A DNA stretch of 64,000 bases, from assembly GCF_002933465.1 (NCBI RefSeq), contig NZ_PSZE01000006.1:62001-126000 (forward strand). Reading direction: 5' to 3'. The notes under the pieces are model-generated. The model saw only the letters and a list, made by a program, of their open reading frames with translations, ran no database searches and was not told the DNA's origin. The first letter of the stretch is position 1; every line of letters starts with the position of its first letter. The position numbers were made by a program, and so were the translations under genes. Positions 24,408-35,428 of the stretch are shown one piece after another. This stretch comes from Nocardia nova. Its GTDB lineage: Bacteria; Actinomycetota; Actinomycetes; Mycobacteriales; Mycobacteriaceae.

Positions 24408-25001
24408 TCAGCTCAGCGCAGCCCAGGCCATCTCGCGCAGAATGGGCCGGGCCCGTCCGGCCAGCGTGGGGGAGGCGCTGTGCGGTGTGGAGTTGATCAG
24501 GCCGAAGGTGGCGTGCGCCTTGACCCGTGCGCCGGTCTCGTCCAGCTCCGGGTGCAGGCCGCGCAGCACCCCGACCCAGATCTCCACGTACTGCCGCTGC
24601 AGGCGGCGCACCTGCCGCCGCGCGGATTCGGGCAGGCTTTCCAGGTCCCGGTCCTGAATGCGGATGAGTTCGGGCTCGCCGAGGGCGAAGTCGAGATGGA
24701 ACTCGATCAATCCGGCCAGTGCCGTGCGCGGGGACTCGGCCTGTTCGGCGACCGCCTTGCCGCCCTCGAACAGCCGGGTGCTGATTCCGACCAGCAATTC
24801 CACCAGGACGGCTTCCTTGTTGGGGAAGTGCCGGTAGACCGCCGGCCCGCTGATGCCGGCCGCCGCGCCGAGGTCGTCGAGGCGCACCCCGGGGAAGCCG
24901 CGGTCGGCGATGAGTCGCGCCCCGGCCTCCAGCAATTGTTGCCGCCGCTGCGCCTTGAGCTGCTCTCGGCGTGTGGGAGCGATGGCCTCACTGCTGCTCA
25001 T
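24408..25001 (-). CDS. TetR-family repressor of the leucine-catabolic operon
   Basis: A 197-residue TetR regulator, divergent from the accD1 operon. The HTH lies at about residues 20-60: QQLLEAGARLIADRGFPGV, then LDDLGAAAGISGPAVYRHFPNK. The layout equals Rv2506 and its divergent neighbours in M. tuberculosis, where this regulator precedes the accD1/accA1 genes. The ATG at 25001 follows a GAGGAG site. An imperfect inverted repeat in the 124-base divergent space (25070-25088) is the probable operator. Its inducer is probably an acyl-CoA of leucine breakdown (inference). Confidence 0.82.
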   Translation of the reverse strand: MSSSEAIAPTRREQLKAQRRQQLLEAGARLIADRGFPGVRLDDLGAAAGISGPAVYRHFPNKEAVLVELLVGISTRLFEGGKAVAEQAESPRTALAGLIEFHLDFALGEPELIRIQDRDLESLPESARRQVRRLQRQYVEIWVGVLRGLHPELDETGARVKAHATFGLINSTPHSASPTLAGRARPILREMAWAALS

Positions 25002-25069
25002 CGGGCTCCTCTCCGCAGGTCGGCGGCGTTCGGTGGATCCGGTTACCGGCACGCCTGGACATTTCAGTT

Positions 25070-25088
25070 AACGAAGATTATCTTAGTT
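25070..25088. promoter_or_regulatory. Probable TetR operator of the leucine operon
   Basis: AACGAAGAT, one T, then ATCTTAGTT: 9-base arms with a single mismatch in an AT-rich patch between the divergent TetR gene and accD1. Position, about 40 bases from accD1 and 70 from the regulator, suits repression of both. Confidence 0.5.
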
Positions 25089-25125
25089 TCCAGTTATTGG
25101 CCACTAACCGAATGGGCAGGATGGC

Positions 25126-26706
<1,581 letters not shown>

Positions 26707-26711
26707 TCACC

Positions 26712-28784
26712 ATGCTGAACAAATCTCACCCGGTGCCCTTCGACACCGTGCTGGTCGCCAATCGTGGCGAGATCGCCGTGCGCGTGATCCGCACCCTGCG
26801 CGGCATGGGAATTCGCTCGGTGGCGGTGTACAGCGATGCCGATGTCGGCGCCCGGCACGTGGCCGAGGCGGACGTCGCGGTGCGGCTCGGCCCGGCCCCG
26901 GCGCGCCAGAGCTACCTCGATATCGATCGGGTGGTCGATGCGGCCGTGCGCTCCGGTGCGCAGGCCGTGCATCCGGGGTACGGCTTCCTGTCGGAGAATT
27001 CGGCCTTCGCCGCGGCGCTGGAGCAGGCCGGCATCGTGTTCCTCGGTCCGCCCGTGCGAGCGATCGAGATCATGGGTGACAAGATCGCGGCCAAGACCGC
27101 GGTCGCCGACTTCGGGGTGCCGGTCGTGCCCGGTATCGCCCGGCCCGGTCTCACCGACGACGAATTGATCGCGGCCGCAACCGATATCGGCTATCCGGTG
27201 CTGGTCAAGCCGTCGGCAGGAGGTGGCGGCAAGGGGATGCGCCGGGTCGACGATCCCGCCGATCTCCCTGCGGCGCTGGTGAGCGCGCGCCGGGAGGCCG
27301 CCGCGGCGTTCGGCGACGACGCCCTGTTCCTGGAGCGCTTCGTCGCCACACCCCGGCATATCGAGGTGCAGATTCTCGCCGATCAATTCGGCAACGTGGT
27401 GCATCTGGGTGAGCGGGAATGCAGTCTGCAGCGCCGGCATCAGAAGGTCATCGAGGAGGCGCCCTCACCGTTGCTGGACCCGCAGACGCGGGCGCGGATC
27501 GGCGCCGCCGCCTGCAACACCGCGCGCAGCGTCGACTACGTGGGCGCGGGCACCGTCGAATTCATCGTCTCCGCCGACCGGCCGGACGAATTCTTCTTCA
27601 TGGAGATGAACACCCGGCTGCAGGTCGAACATCCGGTGACCGAACTGGTCACCGGGGTCGATCTGGTGGAATGCCAGGTCCGGGTGGCGGCCGGGCAGAA
27701 GATCGTCGCCGAGCAGGACGATATCCAGCTCACCGGGCACGCCGTCGAGGCTCGCGTCTACGCCGAGGATCCCGGCCGCGACTTCCTGCCCACCGGCGGC
27801 ACCGTGCTGGCGCTGGCCGAACCGCAGGGTCCGGGCGTGCGGGTGGATTCCGGGCTGCGCACCGGCAGTGTGATCGGCAGCGACTACGACCCGATGCTGT
27901 CGAAGGTGATCGCGCACGGACCGGATCGCGCGACCGCGATCGCCCGGCTCGATCAGGCACTCGCGGACACCCAGGTACTCGGCGTGCGGACCAATACCGA
28001 CTTCCTGCGGTTCCTGCTGGCCGATCCCGATGTGCTGCGCGGTGATCTCGACACCGGATTGCTGGACCGGCGCGCGGGGGATTTCCGGCCGGCATCGGTC
28101 ACCGACGACCAGTTCGTCGCGGCGGCGGTGGCGCGCTGGCTGCGGGCGTGGCCGGATGCGCCGCGGGGACCGTGGGAGATCCCGGACGGCTGGCGCATCG
28201 GCACCGCGGCGCCCACGGTGCTACGGCTCGAGGGCGGCGAACGCGTGGTGCACGTGGCGATTACGGGGGCCCCGGGCGACGCGCGGGTGGCGGTCGACGC
28301 CGCGCGGCCGCGCTCGCTGACCGCCGCGCTCGACGACGCGGTACTGACGATCGACCTCGACGGCATCCGGCTGCGCTACCGGGTCGCCGAAGACGGTGGC
28401 CCGATCTGGGTGGCCGGCACCGACGGTGTCGCGGCCGTGCGCGAGGTGGCCGAACCGAGTCTGCGCGGTGGCGACGAACAGCTCACCGATGCCGAAATAC
28501 TCAGTCCCATGCCGGGTGCGGTGATCGCGGTGCACGTGACACCGGGCGCCGAGGTGGCCGCCGGCACCCCCGTGGTGGTGGTCGAGGCGATGAAGATGGA
28601 ACACACCCTGACCGCGCCGGTCGCCGGAAAGGTGGAGCTGCTGGTCGCCGCGGGCGACCAGGTACAGGTCGAACAGGTCCTGGCGCGGATCGCCGCCGAG
28701 CCCGTCGTGGACACCGAGGAATCGTACAGCGAGGAATCGGACAGCGAACAGGCGGACAACGAGCAGAAAGAGGCACGCGCATGA
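26712..28784 (+). CDS. accA1: 3-methylcrotonyl-CoA carboxylase alpha subunit (biotin carboxylase + carrier)
   Basis: A 690-residue biotin-dependent subunit. The biotin carboxylase part (residues 8-455) shows [32 protein letters not shown] near 88, the ATP-grasp loop [12 protein letters not shown] near 165, [20 protein letters not shown] near 235 and [14 protein letters not shown] near 295. The biotin attachment motif VEAMKMEHT lies near residue 627, with the modified Lys. The acidic tail ([21 protein letters not shown]) is unusual. It is coupled to accD1: a GTG at 26703 overlaps the accD1 stop, with ATG 26712 preferred. Its own stop overlaps the acyl-CoA dehydrogenase start (ATGA). Confidence 0.9.
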   Translation: MLNKSHPVPFDTVLVANRGEIAVRVIRTLRGMGIRSVAVYSDADVGARHVAEADVAVRLGPAPARQSYLDIDRVVDAAVRSGAQAVHPGYGFLSENSAFAAALEQAGIVFLGPPVRAIEIMGDKIAAKTAVADFGVPVVPGIARPGLTDDELIAAATDIGYPVLVKPSAGGGGKGMRRVDDPADLPAALVSARREAAAAFGDDALFLERFVATPRHIEVQILADQFGNVVHLGERECSLQRRHQKVIEEAPSPLLDPQTRARIGAAACNTARSVDYVGAGTVEFIVSADRPDEFFFMEMNTRLQVEHPVTELVTGVDLVECQVRVAAGQKIVAEQDDIQLTGHAVEARVYAEDPGRDFLPTGGTVLALAEPQGPGVRVDSGLRTGSVIGSDYDPMLSKVIAHGPDRATAIARLDQALADTQVLGVRTNTDFLRFLLADPDVLRGDLDTGLLDRRAGDFRPASVTDDQFVAAAVARWLRAWPDAPRGPWEIPDGWRIGTAAPTVLRLEGGERVVHVAITGAPGDARVAVDAARPRSLTAALDDAVLTIDLDGIRLRYRVAEDGGPIWVAGTDGVAAVREVAEPSLRGGDEQLTDAEILSPMPGAVIAVHVTPGAEVAAGTPVVVVEAMKMEHTLTAPVAGKVELLVAAGDQVQVEQVLARIAAEPVVDTEESYSEESDSEQADNEQKEARA

Positions 28785-29941
28785 GCGATTTCCTGTCCAC
28801 CGGCACGCTGCCGGAGGAGTACCGGGACCTGGCGCTGACCGTCCGCGATTTCGCGAATCAGGTCGTCGCGCCGGTCGCGGCGAAACATGATGCGGCCCAT
28901 ACCTTCCCGTACGAGGTCGTGTCGGGCATGGCGGATATGGGGCTGTTCGGCCTGCCGTTCCCGGAGGAGTACGGCGGTATGGGCGGCGACTACTTCGCGC
29001 TGTGCCTGGCGCTCGAGGAACTCGGCAAGATCGACCAGAGCGTGGCGATCACGCTCGAGGCCGGAGTGTCGCTGGGCGCCATGCCGATCTACCGGTTCGG
29101 TAACGAGGCGCAGAAGCAGGAGTGGTTGCCGCAGTTGACCTCCGGCCGTGCGCTCGCGGGTTTCGGACTCACCGAACCTGGTGCGGGCAGCGATGCCGGC
29201 GGCACCCGCACGACCGCCGTTCGCGACGGTGACGACTGGATCATCAACGGCAGCAAGCAGTTCATCACCAACTCGGGCACCGACATCACCCGGCTGGTCA
29301 CCGTGACCGCGGTGACGGGTGAGTCGGAGGGCAAGAAGGAGATCTCCACCATCCTGGTGCCGACCGACACCCCGGGCTTCGTCGCCGAACCGGCCTACAA
29401 CAAGGTCGGCTGGCACGCCTCGGACACCCATCCGCTGAGCTTTACCGACGTCCGGGTGCCGCAATCCAATCTGCTGGGCGAACTCGGCCGCGGCTATGCC
29501 AACTTCCTGCGGATCCTGGACGAGGGACGGATCGCGATCGCGGCGCTCTCGGTCGGTGCGGCGCAGGGCTGTGTCGACGAGAGCGTGCGCTACGCCGGTG
29601 AGCGAGAGGCGTTCGGCCGCGCCATCGGCCGCAATCAGGCGGTGGCGTTCAAGATCGCGCGGATGGAGGCGCGGGCGCACGCCGCACGCACCGCCTACTA
29701 CGATGCGGCGGCCTTGATGCTGGCGGGCAAACCGTTCAAGAAGCAGGCCGCGATCGCGAAGCTGGTCGCCAGCGAGGCCGCGATGGACAACGCCCGCGAT
29801 GCCACCCAGATTTTCGGCGGCTACGGCTTCATGAACGAATATGCTGTGGCCCGGCACTATCGCGATTCCAAGATTCTGGAAATCGGCGAGGGTACGACCG
29901 AGGTGCAGTTGATGCTGATCGGACGGGAGCTGGGGCTGTGA
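28781..29941 (+). CDS. fadE19: Acyl-CoA dehydrogenase, probable isovaleryl-CoA dehydrogenase
   Basis: A 386-residue flavoprotein oxidising isovaleryl-CoA to 3-methylcrotonyl-CoA, the substrate of the carboxylase encoded just upstream. Typical blocks: [19 protein letters not shown] near residue 125, [14 protein letters not shown] near 158, the [17 protein letters not shown] helix near 247, [12 protein letters not shown] near 345, and the catalytic-Glu block [12 protein letters not shown] near 366. Operon position between accA1 and a maoC gene equals FadE19 in the Rv2506-Rv2498c cluster. Both ends overlap the neighbours by four bases (ATGA and GTGA), indicating translational coupling. Confidence 0.85.
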   Translation: MSDFLSTGTLPEEYRDLALTVRDFANQVVAPVAAKHDAAHTFPYEVVSGMADMGLFGLPFPEEYGGMGGDYFALCLALEELGKIDQSVAITLEAGVSLGAMPIYRFGNEAQKQEWLPQLTSGRALAGFGLTEPGAGSDAGGTRTTAVRDGDDWIINGSKQFITNSGTDITRLVTVTAVTGESEGKKEISTILVPTDTPGFVAEPAYNKVGWHASDTHPLSFTDVRVPQSNLLGELGRGYANFLRILDEGRIAIAALSVGAAQGCVDESVRYAGEREAFGRAIGRNQAVAFKIARMEARAHAARTAYYDAAALMLAGKPFKKQAAIAKLVASEAAMDNARDATQIFGGYGFMNEYAVARHYRDSKILEIGEGTTEVQLMLIGRELGL

Positions 29942-30435
29942 GCGAGCCGATGGAGCCGGTGCGCCGGGTGGTGCAGCGCGGGCTGTGGTTCGAGGAGCTG
30001 GAAGTCGGTGTGCTGTACGAACATCGGCCCGGGCGCACCATCACCGAAGCGGACAACGTCGCGTTCACCACGCAGACGATGAATACCCAGGCGCTGCATC
30101 TGGACGCGGCCTTCGCCGACGGTCTGCCGCCGTTCAATCAGCGACTGGTCAACTCCATGCTCACACTGTCGACGCTGGTCGGCTTGTCGGTGGCGCAGCT
30201 GACGCAGGGCACCATCGTGGGCAATCTGGGCTTCTCGGAGGTCGCCTTCCCGAAGCCGATGTTCCACGGCGACACCCTGTACGCCGAAACCCTCGTGACC
30301 GCCAAGCGCGAGTCGAACAGCCGTCCGGGCGAAGGGATCGCGACCTTCGCGCACACCGGGCGCAACCAGCACGGCGACGTGGTGGCCACCGCGGTCCGCA
30401 AAACCCTGATGCGGATGCGCCCGGACGGCGAGTAG
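29938..30435 (+). CDS. MaoC-family hydratase (methylglutaconyl/itaconyl-CoA hydratase-like)
   Basis: A 165-residue hot-dog-fold hydratase with RRVVQRGLWFEELEVGVLYEHRPGRTITEAD near residue 6, an NQRLVNSMLTLSTLVGLSV helix near 62, and a FPKPMFHGDTLYAETLVT block near 103. It starts with GTG overlapping the dehydrogenase stop. By operon comparison with Rv2499c it probably hydrates the enoyl-CoA made by methylcrotonyl-CoA carboxylase, and perhaps itaconyl-CoA, giving the substrate of the CitE-like lyase that follows. The hydratase family is sure; the substrate is inferred from position. Confidence 0.82.
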   Translation: MSEPMEPVRRVVQRGLWFEELEVGVLYEHRPGRTITEADNVAFTTQTMNTQALHLDAAFADGLPPFNQRLVNSMLTLSTLVGLSVAQLTQGTIVGNLGFSEVAFPKPMFHGDTLYAETLVTAKRESNSRPGEGIATFAHTGRNQHGDVVATAVRKTLMRMRPDGE

Positions 30436-30443
30436 GAGCGCGG

Positions 30444-31262
30444 ATGAACTGGGAACTCCCGGGCCCGGCCTGGCTGTTCTGCCCCGCCGACCGGGGCGAA
30501 CGCTACGAGAAGGCCGCCGCAGCGGCCGACGTCGTGATCATCGATCTGGAGGACGGCGTCGCGGCCGGGGACAAGGAGGCCGCGCGCGAGGTGCTGATGG
30601 CCACGCCGCTCGATCCGGAGCGGACGGTGGTCCGGGTCAACGCGGCCGGTACGCACGATTTCGACGCGGACCTGACCGTGCTGGCCTCGACCTCCTATCG
30701 TCGCGTCATGCTGCCGAAATGTGAATCGGCGCAACAGCTCTCGCTGCTGTCGGACTACGAGGTCCTCGCGCTGTTCGAATCGCCGCTGGGCGCGCTGCGC
30801 ACCGAAGAGGTCATGGCGGCACCGAATGCGATCGCCTCGATGGCCGGGGCGGAGGATCTGGTCGCCGGACTCGGCGGCAATTCCAGCCGCCGCGCCGACG
30901 GTGGTTATCGCGATGTGGCACGGCAGCTGCGTTCGACCGCATTGTTGGCGGCGAAGGCGTACGGCAAGATCGCGCTGGACTCGGTGTATCTCGATATCGC
31001 CGACCTCGACGGGTTGCGCGCGGAATCGGACGAGGCGGTGGCGGTCGGCTACGACGTCAAGGTCGCCATCCATCCCAAACAGCTCGCGGTGATCCGGGCC
31101 GCCTACGCGCCGGCGGACGAGGAAGTGGACTGGGCCCGCCGGGTGCTGGCGGAGGTGCCCAACAATCGCGGTGTGTTCAGTTTCGAGGGACGCATGGTGG
31201 ACGGCCCGGTGATCCGGCACGCCGAGCGCATTCTGCGGCGCGCCGGGGCCCGGCAGACCTAG
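30444..31262 (+). CDS. CitE-like beta-hydroxyacyl-CoA lyase
   Basis: A 272-residue member of the HpcH/HpaI-CitE TIM-barrel lyases. Conserved blocks: AWLFCPADRGERYEKAAAAAD near residue 8, DVVIIDLEDGVAAGDK near 28 (metal-binding Glu/Asp), RVNAAGTHDFDADL near 63, LPKCESAQQL near 90, ALFESPLGAL near 107 and GAEDLVAGLGG near 131. It corresponds to Rv2498c, reported to cleave both (S)-citramalyl-CoA and hydroxymethylglutaryl-CoA in itaconate and leucine breakdown. Here it would yield acetyl-CoA and acetoacetate, and the next gene can activate acetoacetate. AGGAG precedes the ATG. Confidence 0.82.
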   Translation: MNWELPGPAWLFCPADRGERYEKAAAAADVVIIDLEDGVAAGDKEAAREVLMATPLDPERTVVRVNAAGTHDFDADLTVLASTSYRRVMLPKCESAQQLSLLSDYEVLALFESPLGALRTEEVMAAPNAIASMAGAEDLVAGLGGNSSRRADGGYRDVARQLRSTALLAAKAYGKIALDSVYLDIADLDGLRAESDEAVAVGYDVKVAIHPKQLAVIRAAYAPADEEVDWARRVLAEVPNNRGVFSFEGRMVDGPVIRHAERILRRAGARQT

Positions 31263-31269
31263 GAGAGTC

Positions 31270-33216
31270 ATGACGCAACCGCAGTGGGAGCCCGATGCCG
31301 GGGACCTGGAGACGGCGCGGGTCGCAGACTTCGCCCGATTCGTCGGGGCCCGGACCGGACGAGAATTCGACGACTATCACTCGCTGTGGGAATGGTCGAT
31401 TACCGATCTGCCCGGGTTCTGGGGCGCGCTGTGGGAGTACTTCGAACTCGGCGACCCGCCGGACACGGTGCTGGCGAGTGCCGACATGCCGGGCGCGCAA
31501 TGGTTTCCGGGGCAACTGCTGAACTACGTCGATCAGATCGCCCGCCACGCCCGCACCGACCGGCCCGCCATCGTCTACGCCGGCGAACAGGGCGGCCTGA
31601 CCGAGATCTCCTGGGCGGAACTGCTGGGCCGCACCGCCTCCTTCGCGGCGACGCTGCGCGAACTCGGTGTGGGACTCGGCGATCGGGTCGTCGGCTATCT
31701 GCCCAACATCCCCGAGGCCGTGATCGCCTTCCTCGGTGCGGCCAGTATCGGCGCGGTGTGGAGTGCCTGCGGGCAGGACTATTCGGCCAAGGCGGCGCTC
31801 GATCGGCTGGGGCAGTTGGAGCCGGCCGTGCTGGTCACCGCCGACGGTTACTACTTCGGCGGGAAAGCGCACGACAAGCGCGCCGATATCGCCGCCCTGC
31901 GGGCCGGGCTGCCGACCGTTCGCGCCACCGTCGTGGTGCCGCGTCTCGGCGGTGCGGTGCCCGACGCCCTGGACTGGAATGCGGTCGCCGCGCCCGAGGG
32001 CGCCGAATTGTCCACGGAGCCAGTCGGTTTCGCGCATCCACTGTGGATCCTGTTCTCCTCCGGCACCACGGGGCTGCCGAAGGGGATCGTGCACGGGCAC
32101 GGCGGCGTCCTGCTCGAACATCTGAAAGCCGCTGCGCTGCAATCGGATATCGGCCGCGGCGACGTCTTCTTCTGGTACACCAGCCCCAGTTGGATGATGT
32201 GGAACTTCCAGGTCGCCGGCCTGCTGGTGGGTGCGACGATCGTCTGTTACGACGGCAGTCCGACCTATCCACACGCCGATTCGCTGTTCGACCTGGCCGC
32301 GCGCACCGGCACCACCGTGCTCGGCACCAGCCCGGGTTACGTGCTCGCCTGCATCAAGGCCGGCGTGGTGCCGCGGCGCGACCATGATCTCTCGGCGCTG
32401 CGCACGGTCGGTATCACCGGGTCGTCGCTGCCGCCGTCGTCGGCGCTGTGGTTGCGCGACAACGTCGGTGAGCGGGTGCAGGTGAACTCGATCAGCGGCG
32501 GCACCGATGTGGTGTCCGCGTTCATCGGCGGCGTGCGCACGGTGCCGGTGTGGCCGGGCGAGCTGTCCGTGCCGTTCCTCGGTGCGGCGGTGGATGCCTG
32601 GGACGAATCGGGCCGCTCGGTGCGCGGCGAGGTCGGGGAATTGGTGATCACCGCGCCGATGCCGTCGATGCCGGTGTCGTTCTGGCACGATCCCGACGGA
32701 AGTCGCTATCGCGCAGCGTATTTCGAGATGTTCCCCGGCGTCTGGCGGCACGGCGACTGGATCACCGTCACCGACCACGGCAGTATCGTCGTGCACGGCC
32801 GCTCCGATTCGACGCTGAACCGGCACGGCATCCGAATGGGTTCGGCCGATATCTACCAAGCGGTGGAACAACTTCCGGAGATCGCCGAGGCCCTGGTGAT
32901 CGGCGCCGAACAGCCCGACGGTGGTTACTGGATGCCGCTGTTCGTCACCCTCGCCCCGGGCGCCGAACTGACCGACGAGCTGAAACAGCGCATCGCTACG
33001 ACGATTCGCACCGAGGTCTCGCCGCGCCACGTCCCCGACGAGATCATCGCCGCCCCGGGCATTCCGCACACCCGCACCGGCAAGAAGCTCGAGGTGCCGA
33101 TCAAGAAACTGTTCCAGGGTGCGGACCCGGATCGGGTGGTCGAACGCAGCGCGGTCGACAATGCGGATCTGCTCACCTGGTACGCGGAGGTGCCGGCGCG
33201 GAAACGGGCGACGTAG
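31270..33216 (+). CDS. aacS: Acetoacetyl-CoA synthetase
   Basis: A 648-residue ANL-superfamily acyl-CoA ligase. Features: WEWSITDLPGFWGALWEYF near residue 40 (N-terminal lid typical of acetyl/acetoacetyl-CoA synthetases), PAIVYAGEQGG near 98, the ATP loop LFSSGTTGLPKGIVHGHGG near 260, FFWYTSPSWMMWNFQ near 300, ISGGTDVVSAFIGG near 408 and VHGRSDSTLNRHGIRMGSADIYQ near 508, plus the C-terminal catalytic Lys region RTGKKLEVPIKK near 600. It converts acetoacetate to acetoacetyl-CoA. Seven bases after the lyase gene, it completes leucine breakdown to thiolase substrate; M. tuberculosis has scoA/scoB in this role instead. Confidence 0.88.
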   Translation: MTQPQWEPDAGDLETARVADFARFVGARTGREFDDYHSLWEWSITDLPGFWGALWEYFELGDPPDTVLASADMPGAQWFPGQLLNYVDQIARHARTDRPAIVYAGEQGGLTEISWAELLGRTASFAATLRELGVGLGDRVVGYLPNIPEAVIAFLGAASIGAVWSACGQDYSAKAALDRLGQLEPAVLVTADGYYFGGKAHDKRADIAALRAGLPTVRATVVVPRLGGAVPDALDWNAVAAPEGAELSTEPVGFAHPLWILFSSGTTGLPKGIVHGHGGVLLEHLKAAALQSDIGRGDVFFWYTSPSWMMWNFQVAGLLVGATIVCYDGSPTYPHADSLFDLAARTGTTVLGTSPGYVLACIKAGVVPRRDHDLSALRTVGITGSSLPPSSALWLRDNVGERVQVNSISGGTDVVSAFIGGVRTVPVWPGELSVPFLGAAVDAWDESGRSVRGEVGELVITAPMPSMPVSFWHDPDGSRYRAAYFEMFPGVWRHGDWITVTDHGSIVVHGRSDSTLNRHGIRMGSADIYQAVEQLPEIAEALVIGAEQPDGGYWMPLFVTLAPGAELTDELKQRIATTIRTEVSPRHVPDEIIAAPGIPHTRTGKKLEVPIKKLFQGADPDRVVERSAVDNADLLTWYAEVPARKRAT

Positions 33217-33294
33217 GCCGAGCCGCGCAAGGGTGGTCTGCTGTTCGCGTGGCCGCCGAGTACGCGCGACTCACCGCATCGGGGCCGCGGGCGA

Positions 33295-34023
33295 TCAGGC
33301 GGCGAGCTCTCCGGCCTCCTCCACCGACAACCGGCCGTCGACCATGCGGTAGACCGCGTTCATCCGATGCAGGTGGGTGCGGTCGTGGGTTACCAGCAGG
33401 GTGGCGGCGGCCCGGGTGTGCACGACCTCGAGGATGAGGTCGATGACGGCGGCCCCGCGTTCTTGGTCGAGGGCACTGGTCGGCTCGTCGACAACCAGCA
33501 GCGCGGGGTCGTGCATGAGGGCGCGGGCGATGTCGACGCGTTGCCGTTGACCACCGGACAGCTGAGCCGGGCGCTTCTTCTCGTGGCCGCTCAACCCGAC
33601 CGCGTCGAGCAGGCCCATGGCCTTGTCACGTGTTCGGCGGCGCAGGCGCGGTGAGACGACGGTGTGGCCGCCCAGGTGCTGCATCACCTCGAGTTGTTCG
33701 ACCGCGGTGAGGGCGGGGATGAGGTTGGGCTGCTGGAAGACGATCCCGATGCGTTCGCGGCGCAGGGTGGTGGCCTCGCGCCGGGACGCTCGGGCGAGGT
33801 CGACGCTGCTGTCGTCGGTTTCGAGCAGAATCCGGCCCGAATCCGGACGCACGAGCGTCGACACCGTGGCCAGCAGACTCGATTTGCCCGATCCCGAGGG
33901 GCCGGTGATGGCGGCGATCTCGCCGCCGCGCACGGTCAATGACACCCGGTCGAGGGCGGTGATGCGGCCGGCGCCGTCGGGGAAGGTGAGGGTGAGATCG
34001 GCGACGGTCAGGGTGGTGGTCAT
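33295..34023 (-). CDS. ABC transporter ATP-binding protein (MacB/LolD type)
   Basis: A 242-residue ATPase. Walker A GPSGSGKSS lies near residue 38, Q-loop VFQQPNLIPALT near 95, the signature LSGGQRQRVDIARAL near 153, Walker B LLVVDEPTSALD near 175 and H-loop LLVTHDRTH near 212. The sequence is of the MacB/LolD/FtsE group that partners FtsX-like permeases. It follows its permease gene by 25 bases on the same strand. Substrate is unknown. Members of this group export peptides or lipids, or power cell-envelope processes. Confidence 0.9.
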   Translation of the reverse strand: MTTTLTVADLTLTFPDGAGRITALDRVSLTVRGGEIAAITGPSGSGKSSLLATVSTLVRPDSGRILLETDDSSVDLARASRREATTLRRERIGIVFQQPNLIPALTAVEQLEVMQHLGGHTVVSPRLRRRTRDKAMGLLDAVGLSGHEKKRPAQLSGGQRQRVDIARALMHDPALLVVDEPTSALDQERGAAVIDLILEVVHTRAAATLLVTHDRTHLHRMNAVYRMVDGRLSVEEAGELAA

Positions 34024-34048
34024 CGAAAGCTCCTGTGCGGTAATCGAA

Positions 34049-35098
34049 TCAACGAGATTGGTTGAGCGCGGTGAGCGGGTCGGTGGTGGCCAGGAAGCGC
34101 AGCGCGAACACCGCGCCGAGCAGGCCGAGCCCGATCAGGGCGAGTGCGGGCACCACGGTCGTGGCCGCGCTGAGCACGAACGGCACCGCCCCGCCGATGA
34201 GGGCCCCGGCCAGTGCGGTCACCCCGACACCGACGCCGACACCCAGGAGCAGCACGATCAGCGCCTGCCCCAGTGCGTCGCGAACCAGCGCGGTCGTGGT
34301 GGCGCCCAGCGCTTTCAGCGTCGCGATGTCCGGGGTGCGCTGGATGGTCCATACGGTGAAGAACGCGCCGATCACCAGGGCTGAGATCACGAACAACATC
34401 ACGGTCATGAGGGTGAGGGAACCGTTCTCGGCCCGATACGACCCGATCGCCTGCAATGAGCCGTCGACGCTCGTGGTGCGGGTGTGCGCGGCGGCGTTCA
34501 CCGCAGCGGTATCGGGCACGCCGGAGGCGACCAGAATCGTGGCGGCTGCGCCGCGCGGATCGAGTTGCTGCCACTCGGACAGCGTCGTCCAGACCACCGG
34601 GGTGTGCGCGTACCAGTCGTCGTTGCCGATCCCCGCGACCGTGAAGGTCCGGGCGCCGATCGAGATGCGGTCACCGGCGGCGGCCGAGAGCTCGTCGGCG
34701 GCGGCCTTACTCAGCACGACCGTCCCGGGGGCGGTTGCCGCGTGATTGCCGAATGCCTTGCCGTCGACGCCGAATATCGCCACCTGAGCCGGCGCGGATC
34801 CCGCACGGACGGCCTGGCTACGGCTGATGCCCACCGGATCGACGGTTCCCCCGGCTCGCTGCCAGCGCTCGACCTGTTCGGCGGTCAGGGCGGAGGAATC
34901 GAACGACGGGTCGGCGCCGGTGTCGGCGAATACGACGCTGCCGCCGGACAGCCGTTGAAGTGCGGAGACATTCTGGTGTGCGAGACCCGCCGTCAGTCCG
35001 CTCAGAAAGCTCACCAGCAGTGCCACCATGGTGACGACCAGGGTGATGAGGAGGAATCGACCGCGGGCGGCCCGCAGATCTCGCAGTGCGACGAACAT
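34049..35098 (-). CDS. ABC transporter permease, FtsX-like
   Basis: A protein of about 349 residues with the MacB/FtsX layout: one N-terminal membrane helix (RFLLITLVVTMVALLVSFLSGL at about 15-36), a long extracytoplasmic domain (about 37-225), and three membrane helices in the C-terminal FtsX domain (TLMTVMLFVISALVIGAFFTV near 232, ALIVLLLGVGVGVGVTALAG near 282, FVLSAATTVVPALALIGLGLL near 310). The ATG at 35098 is chosen because homology-type sequence starts there; the frame is open 34 codons further up. It forms a two-gene operon with the ATPase. The divergent two-component system may regulate it. Confidence 0.85.
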   Translation of the reverse strand: MFVALRDLRAARGRFLLITLVVTMVALLVSFLSGLTAGLAHQNVSALQRLSGGSVVFADTGADPSFDSSALTAEQVERWQRAGGTVDPVGISRSQAVRAGSAPAQVAIFGVDGKAFGNHAATAPGTVVLSKAAADELSAAAGDRISIGARTFTVAGIGNDDWYAHTPVVWTTLSEWQQLDPRGAAATILVASGVPDTAAVNAAAHTRTTSVDGSLQAIGSYRAENGSLTLMTVMLFVISALVIGAFFTVWTIQRTPDIATLKALGATTTALVRDALGQALIVLLLGVGVGVGVTALAGALIGGAVPFVLSAATTVVPALALIGLGLLGAVFALRFLATTDPLTALNQSR

Positions 35099-35428
35099 GA
35101 TGCCACTCTCGCGATACGACGGCCTGGTCGCATCGCCATCGCGGACACGTTCCGACCACCGACGGTGGGGCCGGCACTCCACCTTTCGATGGATCGGCAA
35201 CCTCGCGGGTGCGGCCGTCGACGGCCGCGTCGCCGAGGACGCGGCCCGGCTGCTTCGATCCGGTGTTTCAGGCCGGATCGCCGGATTCGCTAGCTCGGGC
35301 CATCACCGGAACATACCGCCGCGTCCTCGATCGCCGGGGCGGGCGGGCGGCGCGATATGCCCGGACGGGTGTCGGGCGTTCCAACTTTCGAACGATGCCG
35401 ACGCGGTAACCGCGCATAAGCTGGCAGC
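35099..35428. other. Divergent intergenic region with palindromes
   Basis: A 330-base space between the ABC operon (leftward) and the two-component system (rightward). It contains a perfect 18-base palindrome, GCGGCCGTCGACGGCCGC, at 35211-35228, and a hairpin with 8-base arms (CGATCCGG) at 35256-35280. Both are possible regulatory elements, though GC-rich palindromes arise easily in this genome. No coding sequence is apparent. Confidence 0.4.

Noticed and set aside
35211..35228. 18-base GC palindrome as a specific operator
   Set aside because: Perfect but composed only of CG-rich words that arise often in this genome; mentioned in the intergenic entry without a regulatory claim.
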